This document shows positions 21,421-30,986 of a DNA stretch of 64,000 nt, piece by piece; position 1 is the stretch's first letter, and every line of letters begins with the position of its first letter. Under the pieces are notes generated by a model that was not told the DNA's origin, searched no databases, and saw only the letters and a list, made by a program, of their open reading frames with translations. A program made the position numbers and the translations under genes. Source of the DNA: Chondrus crispus (Eukaryota > Rhodophyta > Florideophyceae > Gigartinales > Gigartinaceae); assembly GCF_000350225.1 (NCBI RefSeq), contig NW_005179214.1, positions 1-64,000 of the forward strand, read 5' to 3'.

Positions 21421-21985
21421 TAAGTTTTGAGGACCTTTTTTTTCGGGGGTTCGAAACTCAAAATGAGTTTCGAGCCCCTTTTTTTGGTACTCGAAACTCA
21501 AAATGAGTTTCGAGCCCCTTTTTTGGTACTCAAAACTCAAAATGAGGATACTGGTCATGCGCACAGTACAGTACCTGCCCCGTCCCTGAAGCGCCCCTGG
21601 CCCCCCTGTGCATACTTCGAGACAATTCTCATTTTGAGCTTTGAGTACCTTTTTTTCGGGGGTTCGAAACTCATTATGAGTTTCGAGTCCCTTTTTCTTG
21701 GTACTCCAAACTCAAAATGAGTTTCGAACCCCTTTTTTTTGGTACTCGAAACTCAAAATGAGTTTCGAGCCCCTTTTTTTGGTACTCGAAACTCAAAATG
21801 GCGATCGCCATTTTACAACAGTATCGATACTGTTCACCTCGAATCATGCGCAGGGGCGCTTCAGGTAAAGCGCCCCTGCGCATGATTCGAGGCCATTCTC
21901 ATTTTGAGTTTCGAGTCTCTTTTTTAGGGGGTTCGAAACTCATGAGTTTCGAACCCCTTTTTTTTGGCACTCGAAACTCATGGTG
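21420..21985. repeat. GAGTTTCGAG foldback array 2
   Basis: At least eight alternations of ACTCAAAATGAGTTTCGAG with T-rich spacers (CCCCTTTTTTTGGTACTCG). They are interspersed with GCGCATGATTCGAGGCCATT-type ends and a CAGGGGCGCTTCAGG / inverted copy pair near 21850-21880. It is highly palindromic. The long reading frames over it are artefacts. Confidence 0.85.
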
Positions 21986-22395
21986 AGAGTACAGTATTTA
22001 TTGCGCCCCGCTCAAGCGTTCTTGCCTGGTAAGGAAGTGTGGTATCATTATTTGTGTGCACTACCACCTTTGCGTTCTGCGCCGATAATATGTGCAGAAC
22101 CCTACATTGCTGATATTTCAGAGAAGTTCCATGTGCTTTTTCGCTTCAGCAGAAGCAGACAGGGAGCGTAGAAAGATATATGTCATTGCTTACGGTTATG
22201 TCTGATGGATGTAAGATGTTTGAGCCCGTGTATCGGGAAGGGCGATCACTTCCAGGGAACCTCCCGTCATATGACTTCTACATTATCAGTGAACAAATTG
22301 AAGAACAACCGATTTTTACTTCATTGGTCATACACTACTTTCATTAGTGAGTAACTTCCATTCATGCCATTTGCGCAGCATACTCGGTGGCAGCT

Positions 22396-23868
22396 TCACG
22401 AACGGAAGAGAACTGGTCTGTGCAGATCAAACTCATGAAAAAAAGTTGAAACAACATCTTTTTGTATGCTGTACCGAGGACTATCTCGCTTTTTCACTGC
22501 CAAACCAGTCCAATATGTCTCATTCAGAACACCGAGTGCACTGCGTAAATCTTTTGTTCCCACGCCAAACTTTGATGAAAGGGCTTCATGGACTCGCACA
22601 TTCGCACGCACCGCTGACTTCCAGACGCCATGGACCATGTTCTGTAGAGGAACATTTCGGATATCAAGTTCAGTGTCTTCTTCATCTGGCATGTAGCCAT
22701 ACAAATTCAATGTCTTGTGTTTCATCTTTGCAATTTCTGCGCACATGTGACTAATGACGGCTAGAGCAGATAGCTCTGTCTCAGCATCTGCTTTGGCTTC
22801 TTTCATTTTTGTCTTACTGGATTCAATACTCAGCATCATGTGACGAAAAATGTCCATGGGATTTCCGTTTTCATAAAAAACAGCAGGTCCAAGGTCTTTC
22901 TTCTCTGGCTTTCTCCATTTCCAGTTGGTGGAACTACCCCCTTCTGATCTCCAAAGGGCACTAAGCGTTTCAGAAAATTGTTGATCTACAACACAAATGA
23001 GCGGCACAACCTCATTCAGCGCGACAACAAGTCCAGCGACACGGTCTAATTCTTCGCTTATGTCATCACTATAAACCTCACTATCTGCAAGCTGGCCAGC
23101 GTCAACAGCGGCGGGATCATATAAATCGATGGAAATGTCGCCGTTGTGAACGAATCCGAGACGAATGGACAGAAGTTGTGTTTGAACTCGATTCTTGACC
23201 TTTTCAACCACATCGCGGATGTTGAACTTGTCTTCACGAAACGAATCAACCATGTCGGGAGTATTTTGAATGCCAAACCCCTCATGATTGATAACATTCT
23301 GCCAAATAACGTGGCAGTCTATCGCACAGAGACGAATGAAGAGAAAAGTAAAAGGAGACGACAAGCGCAACCACCGAGGCAGGCTCCCAGCCACTGCTTT
23401 GAACAGGGAAAGTTCGGCGACGAGGTGCTGGCATGCGTACTTAACCCCATCATCGCTGCAGTTAGAATAAGGTTCGTCACTACCCACCGATATTGACCAT
23501 GCAAGGTTCACGATGCGGGCAGTTATTCTACGCTTATGTTGCGAACGTGCGGCAGGCATATAGCTTTTCTTGTACGTCTTGCTGTCCAGTGTTTTCGAAA
23601 TTGTGGTGGCTACGACATCACGCGAATAGTGGCTCGACCTAGAACATAGTTCTTCAACTGCGTCTTTTTCCTTTAAGTCTTCGGGATGACATGAAAACCC
23701 AATACCACGAAGGAAATCATCGGTAGATTCATGAAAGAATTCACATACACGAGACCACATCACTCTCTCTCTCACAATGTTCTCCGTATCTTCAGCTGGT
23801 ACGATAGACCGCCGTCGGTTTCCGCAGGTTGGTAATGAGCTCATACTCTGAACAGCATATTCCATCAA
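22396..23868 (-). CDS. Conserved-looking hypothetical protein, 490 residues
   Basis: A clean open frame with balanced codon use, convergent with the methyltransferase-SET gene. I do not recognise a family. The protein appears mainly helical. There is an acidic stretch near residues 240-260 (DPAAVDAGQLADSEVYSDDI) and a long charged helix near 345-375 (ESSKTKMKEAKADAETELSA). No signal peptide, membrane segment or catalytic motif is visible. Its length, integrity and position among the dioxygenase, methyltransferase and transposase genes suggest a cargo gene of the same mobile block. That is inference from location only. Confidence 0.6.
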   Translation of the reverse strand: MMEYAVQSMSSLPTCGNRRRSIVPAEDTENIVRERVMWSRVCEFFHESTDDFLRGIGFSCHPEDLKEKDAVEELCSRSSHYSRDVVATTISKTLDSKTYKKSYMPAARSQHKRRITARIVNLAWSISVGSDEPYSNCSDDGVKYACQHLVAELSLFKAVAGSLPRWLRLSSPFTFLFIRLCAIDCHVIWQNVINHEGFGIQNTPDMVDSFREDKFNIRDVVEKVKNRVQTQLLSIRLGFVHNGDISIDLYDPAAVDAGQLADSEVYSDDISEELDRVAGLVVALNEVVPLICVVDQQFSETLSALWRSEGGSSTNWKWRKPEKKDLGPAVFYENGNPMDIFRHMMLSIESSKTKMKEAKADAETELSALAVISHMCAEIAKMKHKTLNLYGYMPDEEDTELDIRNVPLQNMVHGVWKSAVRANVRVHEALSSKFGVGTKDLRSALGVLNETYWTGLAVKKRDSPRYSIQKDVVSTFFHEFDLHRPVLFRS

Positions 23869-24794
23869 TGAAAATGGCTCAAAAACGCCTTCGCACTCAA
23901 AGGATATATCGCTGTATCGGGGAACTTAGACAACAAAGTTCATAATTTTCATGTCGGGTAAGTAAAAATGTCGATATGTACGACTTGTATTCTTTCTAAA
24001 GAGCCACACAGCTGTGGACTGCAAGACAAGCAGACCTTATCCCCTGAACCCTTTTCTATCTGATTTTTCTGGGGTTTTCTTGGGTCCCGATTTTTCTACA
24101 TGCCTATCAACGGCGTTCATCTCTAGACGCGTGAGACCTCCTATAAAGCGAAGCGACGTTTTTGTACTCCCAGAAACCTGCAGGCTTTTGATTCTCTATC
24201 CATTCAGTCAGAAATGCAAAAGAAGTTGAAGGCTGGAAGATCCAGCACGAGTAAGCGAGGTACCGTAGGTACGTGGGTGCGTAACCGGTGTCTCATACGA
24301 AGCCCAGGGCCGCTTCTCTCGCGAAGTGCTGCATCCATGACATTTAATATCCTTGTTACGTATTTTTTATAGATACAGTACATCATGATTTTAGTCCCGT
24401 TTTAGCGGACCCCCATTTTAGTGGGTTGCCCGTGGGTGGCCCGGTCATTATGCTGATCACTTTGGATGGAACCGGAACGGATAGAACTCTTTTTATCGTA
24501 CGCTGTACAGTCCGGGTACCCGTACATCACTGCCAGAACGATGAATCACTCTCAACGTCCATTGCATGGTTCGACGTTTGTCGAGAAATCCATCACCCGT
24601 CATTGGCAAAGAAAATTTCAACTCTTTTTGAAAGGGCGCAACTGACTACAGCACGGCAGATAAGCTTCTCATAGGTTTGACGAAGTAGAAAGAGTTCAAA
24701 AAAACTACAAGTGAGACTAAAATAGAAAACGGACAAAGAGATGCTGGTACAGATACTCATACTGTACCAATTACTGTAGGTCTAAACCTCAACC
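23869..24794. other. Intergenic, no gene seen
   Basis: No supported gene. Short open frames on either strand lack recognisable domains. Confidence 0.5.
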
Positions 24795-25165
24795 TCAATT
24801 TCGAATCCCTTTTTCTGCAGGTTCGAAACTCATTTTGAGTTTCGAGTCCCTTTTTTTTGGTACTCGAAACTCAAAATGAGTTTCGAACCCCTTTTTTGGT
24901 ACTCGAAACTCAAAATGAGAATACTGTGCATGTGAACAGTACAGTACCTGCCCCGCCCCTGAAGCGCCCCTGCGCATGATTCGAGGCCATTCTCATTTTG
25001 AGTTTTGAGTCCCTTTTTTCGGGGGTTCGAAACTCATGAGTTTCGAGTCCCTTTTTTTTGGTACTCGAAACTCATTATGAGTTTTAAGCCCCTTTTTTTT
25101 GGTACTCGAAACTCAAAATGAGTTTCGAGCCCCTTTTTTTGGTACTCGAAACTCATTATGAGATT
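24795..25165. repeat. GAGTTTCGAG foldback array 3
   Basis: Third array of the same palindromic family: GAGTTTCGAGTCCC, T-runs, GGTACTCGAAACTCA. It includes the shared GCGCATGATTCGAGGCCATT element at about 24971. With arrays 1 and 2 it brackets the methyltransferase-SET and 490-residue genes. Confidence 0.85.
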
Positions 25166-26480
25166 TGCACCCCCCTTTTCAGGTTGCCAAACGCAACATA
25201 AACACACGCTACATGTGAACATTTCAGATCCTGCTGCGCCCCCAGAAAGGCCCTGCACGTGATGCAAGGACAGTATCAACTTGTGTGTTTGGCAGCCAAT
25301 TGTTCGGGGCGCTAACCTCAATATGAGCATGCCATACCGACAGCTCGATTTGCACATGGTTTTCGCACAGCGAGCAGAACCATTTTACTACTATGCCGCA
25401 TGCTAGAAATAGGATTCCGCATTCATGAGCGTAGGTTCGAAATCTTTGGAACTGCTTTCCCCAAACGCGTCGCAGCGCATAGTCCATGCATTCAAAAGCG
25501 TAGGAAAGAGGATATATGATCTTGCATTCCAAATAAAGTTCACGCTATTTTTTCGTTTAAGATATCATTGCTTACTTCCACTTAATAGAAACGACAGCAT
25601 GGAGGCCTTTACATGCAAGGGCGGCGGCGTTTCGTTTCACTGGGGAAGCGAAACTCGGAGAGGGCCTGTCATCCTTCGTTTGGTGCTTGACAGCGGGATA
25701 GCCCCACAGCCTCGACAGACTCATACTGCGCCCTGTAGCAACTTGCGGGCTTTAGAACTGAGACTGGACGTGTAGCGAAAAAGGGGTTATGGAAGTGGGG
25801 ACACTGAGTTGGCTCCACGCCTCGAGGCTTTCTTTTTCTGCCGAGGGCTCCCTTTCTTGAAGCGTATCGAAGGCCCCAGCGGGCTCACCCGCTGTGGCTA
25901 TAGCCCCGCCAAGGTCAGATTTCTCACCTGGCGATCGACCCCGTGAGGGGTCGACTCTGTCCTCTCGGCCTCGACGGACGCAGATCGCGCTATTTTTCCT
26001 GTCTGCACATGTCGGTCAGACACAACTCGGAGGCTAAAAAATCAGTTGAAATGTCAGATCCCCGATTTGTCTGTCTAGAAAACGAAACACAGAGCGACAC
26101 ATACCACACCCGTTCTTGACAACAGCAAGCGGTCAAGTGTGAAAAAACCGAAGCGCAAGAAAACAAAAGAGTGACGGTTTCGAAAAAACGAACGCGCAAG
26201 AAAACAAAAGAGTGACGTCCGTGAGAATGATGGTCGGCGCTCGATATAAAAAACGTCGGGTCCCTTTTTATATGGAACCTAAAAATCGAACTGTTCGCAG
26301 CAATACGAGAGGATTGTTCCGGTTTCGCGCGCTTTTATCCGTAAGTAAACGTTAACTGTCAAGCAAAGCGAGGAACAGTAAACCTATACTCGATATCATA
26401 TCGTCGAATAAACAATCACATGTCACTCAGTTTATAATGACTGTATGACATGTCTCGTAAGCCATTAAAGGCCATACAGT
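25166..26480. other. Intergenic, no gene seen
   Basis: Contains short hairpins, for example CGACCCCGTGAGGGGTCG near 25945, and a duplicated ACGAAAACAAAAGAGTGACG-like word at about 26155-26215. No supported coding region. Confidence 0.45.
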
Positions 26481-26489
26481 AAAGGTTAA

Positions 26490-26700
26490 CCTGGTTGCGG
26501 GTAAATGTTTACCGGGGAATGTTAAGGAGTGAACATTTACTCGCAACCATCAACTCGACACCGGGTAAATGTTTACCCAGGAATGTTAAGGAGTAAACAT
26601 TTACACGCAACCATCAACTCGACACCGAGTAAATGTTAATCTGCTTGCGAGTAAATGTTTACTCAGGAATTTTACCGAGTAAACATTTACTGTAAGCAGC
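26490..26700. repeat. Short tandem palindromic repeat, period about 64 bp
   Basis: GTAAATGTTTAC palindromes recur with TTAAGGAGT and CGCAACCATCAACTCGACAC in three units, at about 26492, 26556 and 26620. Inverted CATTTAC/GTAAATG pairs give each unit hairpin potential. Confidence 0.8.
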
Positions 26701-27038
26701 GTTGTAACTGTAATTTGTCCTTTGTTTTAATTTAACGTCTCTTTACTTACAGCATCGGTGTATGCCGTTTGTTTAACTTAATGTGTACCTTATCATATAC
26801 CTTACATCTTTATTTACAACAGAGCTAAGACCCGCCTTCATGGCCACCAATATAAAAATATCTTGCGTTGTACTGTAGTTCACTGCCGACAAATCAACTA
26901 ATTTACAGTACTTTGGGTCTGGAATAAGGTAAAAATAAACTCCAATCTCATCATCGCTTTCGGCCATCACCAATCACATCGACAACTGCCCTTTGACGCA
27001 AGTCGCCGACAATACAGAGTAAAATCACGATAGAGTGA

Positions 27039-28577
27039 GAGCATCCCCACCGGTAGAATTAAATACCCCAACAACCAAAATTTGATGATTTGATGTCGAT
27101 TGAAATCCCCACCGGTGCAACCAAATCATCAAATTTTTGGTGTCGATCTAAAAATCGGAACCAAATATCAAGAATTTGGTTCGGATGGTCTCTGTTTGAT
27201 TACCCTTGACAATCCAGTTGTGCACGTTCTATTGGTCGACCGAAACGGCTTCCCACCAAAAGTGCATCGATGCGGTATTTGCCTCGAGATTACCAGTGTC
27301 TCCCGCCGATCCAGAATGCTCACTACGGCGTGCATGCTCTTCCCCCTTCCATCCCTCCAGAACGTCGACGGCCCCGCCATCCCTGAGCGCGTCCTTCCCC
27401 GCCCGGCTCTTACACAACAACAACACTTCCTCCCTGATGCTCTTCCCCCTTCCATCCCTCCAGAACGTCGACGGCCCCGCCATCCCTGAGCGCGTCCTTC
27501 CCCGCCCGGCTCTTACACAACAACAACACTTCCTCGACCAACCAGGCGCGAATCTCCGCCATCTCCTCCCGTCCCACCTCCTTTGACCTCCCCAAGCACA
27601 TTGCCACCGCCGCCGTACCCCCACCAACACATCATGGCACTCGTCCGCCATCGCGCAGTTCCGCACCCAGCTCGCCCCCGCCAGCCTCTTCTCTGCCTCC
27701 CCCGCCTCCAGCAATCTCAGCAACCTCGTCAACAGCTGTCTCTCCGCCTGCCTTCCCTCGACCAACAGGACGTCCCTCCCCTCCTGGCTCGCGCACGCAT
27801 TCGACAGCCGCAGCACATTCGGAATACTCGGTCGGTACCCTCTCCACGAGCACGAGTAGCGTGCCCCTCTCCCGAAACCCGTCCGCGCCCTCCGCTTCGT
27901 CCACGCCCGGCGCGAAGCGCGTCAGGTTGGACAGCAGCGCCGCGTGCAGCGCGACGACGTCCGCGTCCAGGACCACCTGCGCTGCGAGCCGCACCGCGTC
28001 CGCGTGCGTCAGGGCCGCCGCCGCCTCGTCCTCCGACAGGTTCACAAGCGCAGACAGTGCTAGCGCAGTGCGATTCGCTGCTCAGCAGCAGCAGCCGCCG
28101 CAGGAGAACGTCGCTCGCGGCTGTCGAGCCAATCATCCGCCGCAGCACCGCTGCCGCCGGCGCGTATGTTCTCTCCGGGATCGCGCTGCTCGCGGTCGCG
28201 TGGGGAGCGCGTGCTGTCCGTGAGCAGGGAGGACAGCGCCGGCAGTCTGTCTTTGTCCACGGTGGAGGTGAGAGGGAAGGAGTGCAGACAGAGTGGCGAG
28301 GGAGAAGGTCGCGGGATGGGTTTCGAGTGAGCGTGCGACTACGACTGAGGGTGCGATACGAGGGTGAGTACGAGTGTGAGTACAAGGATGCGATGGTGAG
28401 TACGAGGGGAATGTACTTCATTTGGTTCTCACCGGTGGGGCACTTCTTTCCGAAGCATCAAACAGCCAAATAACGAAACAACCAAATTCTAGGGAGCCAA
28501 TCAAATTACAGAAAAAGTGTGCCAAGTGTTGTTATTTGATGATTTGATTTGATTGCGTACCGGTGGGGATGCTCTGA
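27039..28577. mobile_element. TIR-bounded segment (GAGCATCCCCACCGGTA ends) enclosing gene fragments, copy 1
   Basis: The segment starts GAGCATCCCCACCGGTA at 27039 and ends with the inverted copy TACCGGTGGGGATGCTC at 28558-28574. Subterminal ATCAAATTTTTGG / TTTGATGATTTGATTT words also mirror each other. The interior is GC-rich coding-like sequence on the minus strand. No transposase is encoded. This is the layout of a non-autonomous Pack-type element that carries host gene sequence. Confidence 0.6.
27300..28260 (-). pseudogene. HGH1-like ARM/HEAT-repeat gene, frame-broken, copy 1
   Basis: Minus-strand pieces in different frames resemble HGH1, the eEF2-folding chaperone with two conserved helical domains. 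One piece has ALVNLSEDE, then ALHAALLSNLTRFAPG, then VLRLSNACASQEGRDVLLVE and ASWVRNCAMADECHDVLV. The last matches the HGH1 'IRNCCFD..H' pattern. A second piece, EIRAWLVEEVLLLCKSRAGK, matches the C-terminal domain. The two lie in different frames, and the N-terminal part is also split. A tandem duplication of about 100 bp at 27340-27530 repeats the C-terminal piece in this copy only. The same frame breaks occur in unit 2, so they predate the duplication or reflect tiny introns. Confidence 0.5.
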
Positions 28578-28661
28578 GAGCATCCCCACCGGTAGTGGCT
28601 ATAAGTTATAAGTTATAACCGGTAGTGGTTATAACTTATAACCACTACCGGTGGGGATGCT
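28578..28661. mobile_element. 84 bp MITE sharing the same terminal repeats, copy 1
   Basis: Begins GAGCATCCCCACCGGTAGTG and ends CACTACCGGTGGGGATGCT. The interior ATAAGTTATAA palindromes make it nearly a single long hairpin. It directly abuts the right end of the larger TIR-bounded segment and lies just upstream of the flavin-reductase-like start codon. Confidence 0.8.
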
Positions 28662-28690
28662 ATGATTGTCGGTCAGTGGTTATCACAATC

Positions 28691-29752
28691 ATGGACCGCG
28701 CCGAGGCCACGTGGCCCGACGCACCCGCTAAGAGCCTCTACTCGGCAAACATCTTCAGCCCCGCCCTGCGGAGCGAGCCCAACTCCACGTCCACGAGCTC
28801 CGGCGATGAGAAGGGCCTCTCCGCCGCAGAGCGGCAGCAAGCGGTTGGTGATATTGGGCACCACACAGTGACCAACTACTACCGGTGCACGTTTGACGGG
28901 GCGGAGATTGAACTGGACAACTTTCGCGGGTGCTCCATGCAGCCGGAGCAGGTGGTCTTATTTGTGACGGATGACGAGTTTTTCAAAAGGGCGTCGCTCG
29001 TCGCGGAAGAGCCCCTCAACCAGGTAAGAGTGGAGCTTCTCGCGCCGCGGCCTTCGACGTCGTCGTCATCATCATCCTCGTCACTGATGCTGGACGAGCG
29101 CAAGACAGGCGTCACGGCCGACTTATCGCTGAAGAACATCTCCGTCGTGGGCGGGTGCGCCGTGGTACAGGCGGTGGTAACGGCGGTGAGCCTAGGCGAG
29201 GCGGAATTCGTGCAGGCGATTTACCGAGACACGTACCTTGCCAAGCGGGCGGTGGCACTCGACGTACCGCGCTCCAAGCTGCCGTTCTACCCACTGGACA
29301 AGCAAACCAAAACGTTGCTGCGACAGATGCCGTCGGCGATGTGGGTGGTGTCAACCAGCGCGGCCCACGGGGAGGATCTGGCGATGACGGCGACGTCCGT
29401 CACGGTGCCTGCGGCGGCGCGCGGGATGATATGCTTCAATGTGGGGCACTCGAGCGCGTTCTACGCGGGGCTCGGCGGGGTCGGGGCGGGCGTGAGGCTG
29501 TTCGCGCTTTCGACAAGGCAGAAGGACATTGCCGAGCGGTACGTGACGAGGGCTGCGTTGGGGAAGGAGGATAGGACACGGGTGGAGGAAGAGTGCATGG
29601 TGGCGGCAAGTTGCACGATTGAGCATACCGAGGATGTGCAGGACCATCACATTGTTTTGACGAAGATTGACGGCGTCAAGGTGCCGGAGAAGGACGAGGA
29701 GGGGTTGATGCCTTTGGTTTGGCAACACGGAAAGTTGATCACGGAAAGTTGA
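28691..29752 (+). CDS. Flavin-reductase-like FMN-binding split-barrel protein, copy 1
   Basis: I choose ATG 28691, giving 353 residues. An upstream in-frame ATG at 28625 would translate the MITE. Residues about 208-345 match the flavin-reductase/FMN-binding split barrel. They include AMWVVSTSAAHGEDLAMTAT (strand plus T-A-T-S phosphate-contact region), SVTVPAAARGMICFNV, SSAFYAGLGG and RLFALSTRQKDIAERYV. This is the usual 'sN.s.f...l...fai..L...q..lA..F' arrangement. Such proteins reduce or bind FMN and act with monooxygenases or as stand-alone reductases in the cytosol. The first 170 residues have a short Asp/Glu-rich region and a serine run (residues 123-131) but no known domain. No targeting signal is obvious. 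It is oriented convergently with the NLR-like gene. Confidence 0.75.
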   Translation: MDRAEATWPDAPAKSLYSANIFSPALRSEPNSTSTSSGDEKGLSAAERQQAVGDIGHHTVTNYYRCTFDGAEIELDNFRGCSMQPEQVVLFVTDDEFFKRASLVAEEPLNQVRVELLAPRPSTSSSSSSSSLMLDERKTGVTADLSLKNISVVGGCAVVQAVVTAVSLGEAEFVQAIYRDTYLAKRAVALDVPRSKLPFYPLDKQTKTLLRQMPSAMWVVSTSAAHGEDLAMTATSVTVPAAARGMICFNVGHSSAFYAGLGGVGAGVRLFALSTRQKDIAERYVTRAALGKEDRTRVEEECMVAASCTIEHTEDVQDHHIVLTKIDGVKVPEKDEEGLMPLVWQHGKLITES

Positions 29753-30986
29753 TCACGTAGCGGTAGGCGCCGGGTGCTGAGAGTCGGCCCTTGTGCGCTA
29801 CAGTATTAAATTATATAAACGCTTTTTTAATTGAAACAAGGTCTTGAGCAAAGAAAAATGCAGCAACTCACAACTCAGAAATGGCCATTAGACTCGCCCC
29901 TCCCGGTGCACCGCCGTTCCCATCGCCGCCCTCTCGTTTCCCCCCCTTTCTATCCCGATCGCCTCCGCCGACGACACCCTCATCCTCACTGAAGGGAACG
30001 TCATCCAAGCCCTCGACGGTGAACAAAACACACACTCGTTCTCCCGCCATTTTTTGTACACATACAAGTATGTGAAATGTATTGCAGAAGGGACTTCACT
30101 ATACATGTATATATCACATTCAGGTTGCAACGTGTTTCTGACTGTCGTACCTCCGGTGAGTGAGAATGTCCGGCGAGCAAGAATGGCCGCGGCAGGAAAC
30201 AATGTCGTCTCTGGCCATCCCACCGAGCACAAGGAAGAGTGCCTGGCCTCGGTCTACTTGACGGTGTAACCACAAACAAGTGCTGATCGGATAGCCACGG
30301 CGGTATCCCGTACCCCTGTCTTCTTCCTCCCTGTTTCCAACCATCTCTAACCATCTCTTAAGAGATGGTTGGAACAGGGACACTCAACACACTTACACAT
30401 TAATACACATTAATGTGTGAGTGTCCGTGCACGTGTCCAAACAACCCAAAACCTCCATTTCACACAACCTCTTCATGCTCCATCATGCTCCCCCCACCAC
30501 TACCAACAAGCCACAACAAGCCACAGCCTCCCGACCACCGCCCGTCTTCGACGCTACACATGCCGTCGACCTCAACGCTAACACCGTCGTCAACACCGTC
30601 GTCAAGGTTTCTAATACCTGACAAAGCGAAAACCACCGCAAATCCGCCGTGCATATCTTGAACTTCATACTACAACGACTGATATCGCATGTGCCTGTTC
30701 CGCCTCCAGTTTTGTTTGCTGGTCTCGCTACGCGCAGTCTCTACGGACAACACTATTCCCCGCACACTGACGCAACTGCGCGCGACGCATAGAAAAGATG
30801 TACCGGCTACTTTTTTGCGGAGAGGGGCATCGAGGCGTCGGGTAACTAGAAACAACTTCAAATACATACAAATTTCTCCTGGCACATCATCCCTTACTAC
30901 ATATACCGTGGGTACAACCCCTCCTGTCCTGTCCTGGCCGGGACATCCCCTTTTGCCTAGTGGTTATTCACACACCCACAATCACA
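29753..30986. other. Convergent spacer between flavoprotein and NLR-like genes, unit 1
   Basis: Contains an approximately 41 bp near-palindrome around 30347-30377 (AACCATCTCTTAAGAGATGG). In this unit a part-duplicated CCATCTCTAA precedes it. Short plus-strand frames (for example 30054-30269) have no recognised domain. The same spacer lies in unit 2. Confidence 0.5.

Noticed and set aside
21420..25165. tRNA T-arm-like words (GGTTCGAAACTC)
   Set aside because: They recur dozens of times as part of a palindromic repeat and lack acceptor, D and anticodon arms.
27583..28473. 296-codon plus-strand frame rich in Pro/Arg
   Set aside because: It is antisense to the HGH1-like sequence and is low in complexity, so it is treated as a shadow frame.
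30054..30269. 71-codon plus-strand frame kept in both duplicated units
   Set aside because: Its conservation is explained by the recent duplication, and there is no recognisable domain or independent coding signal.
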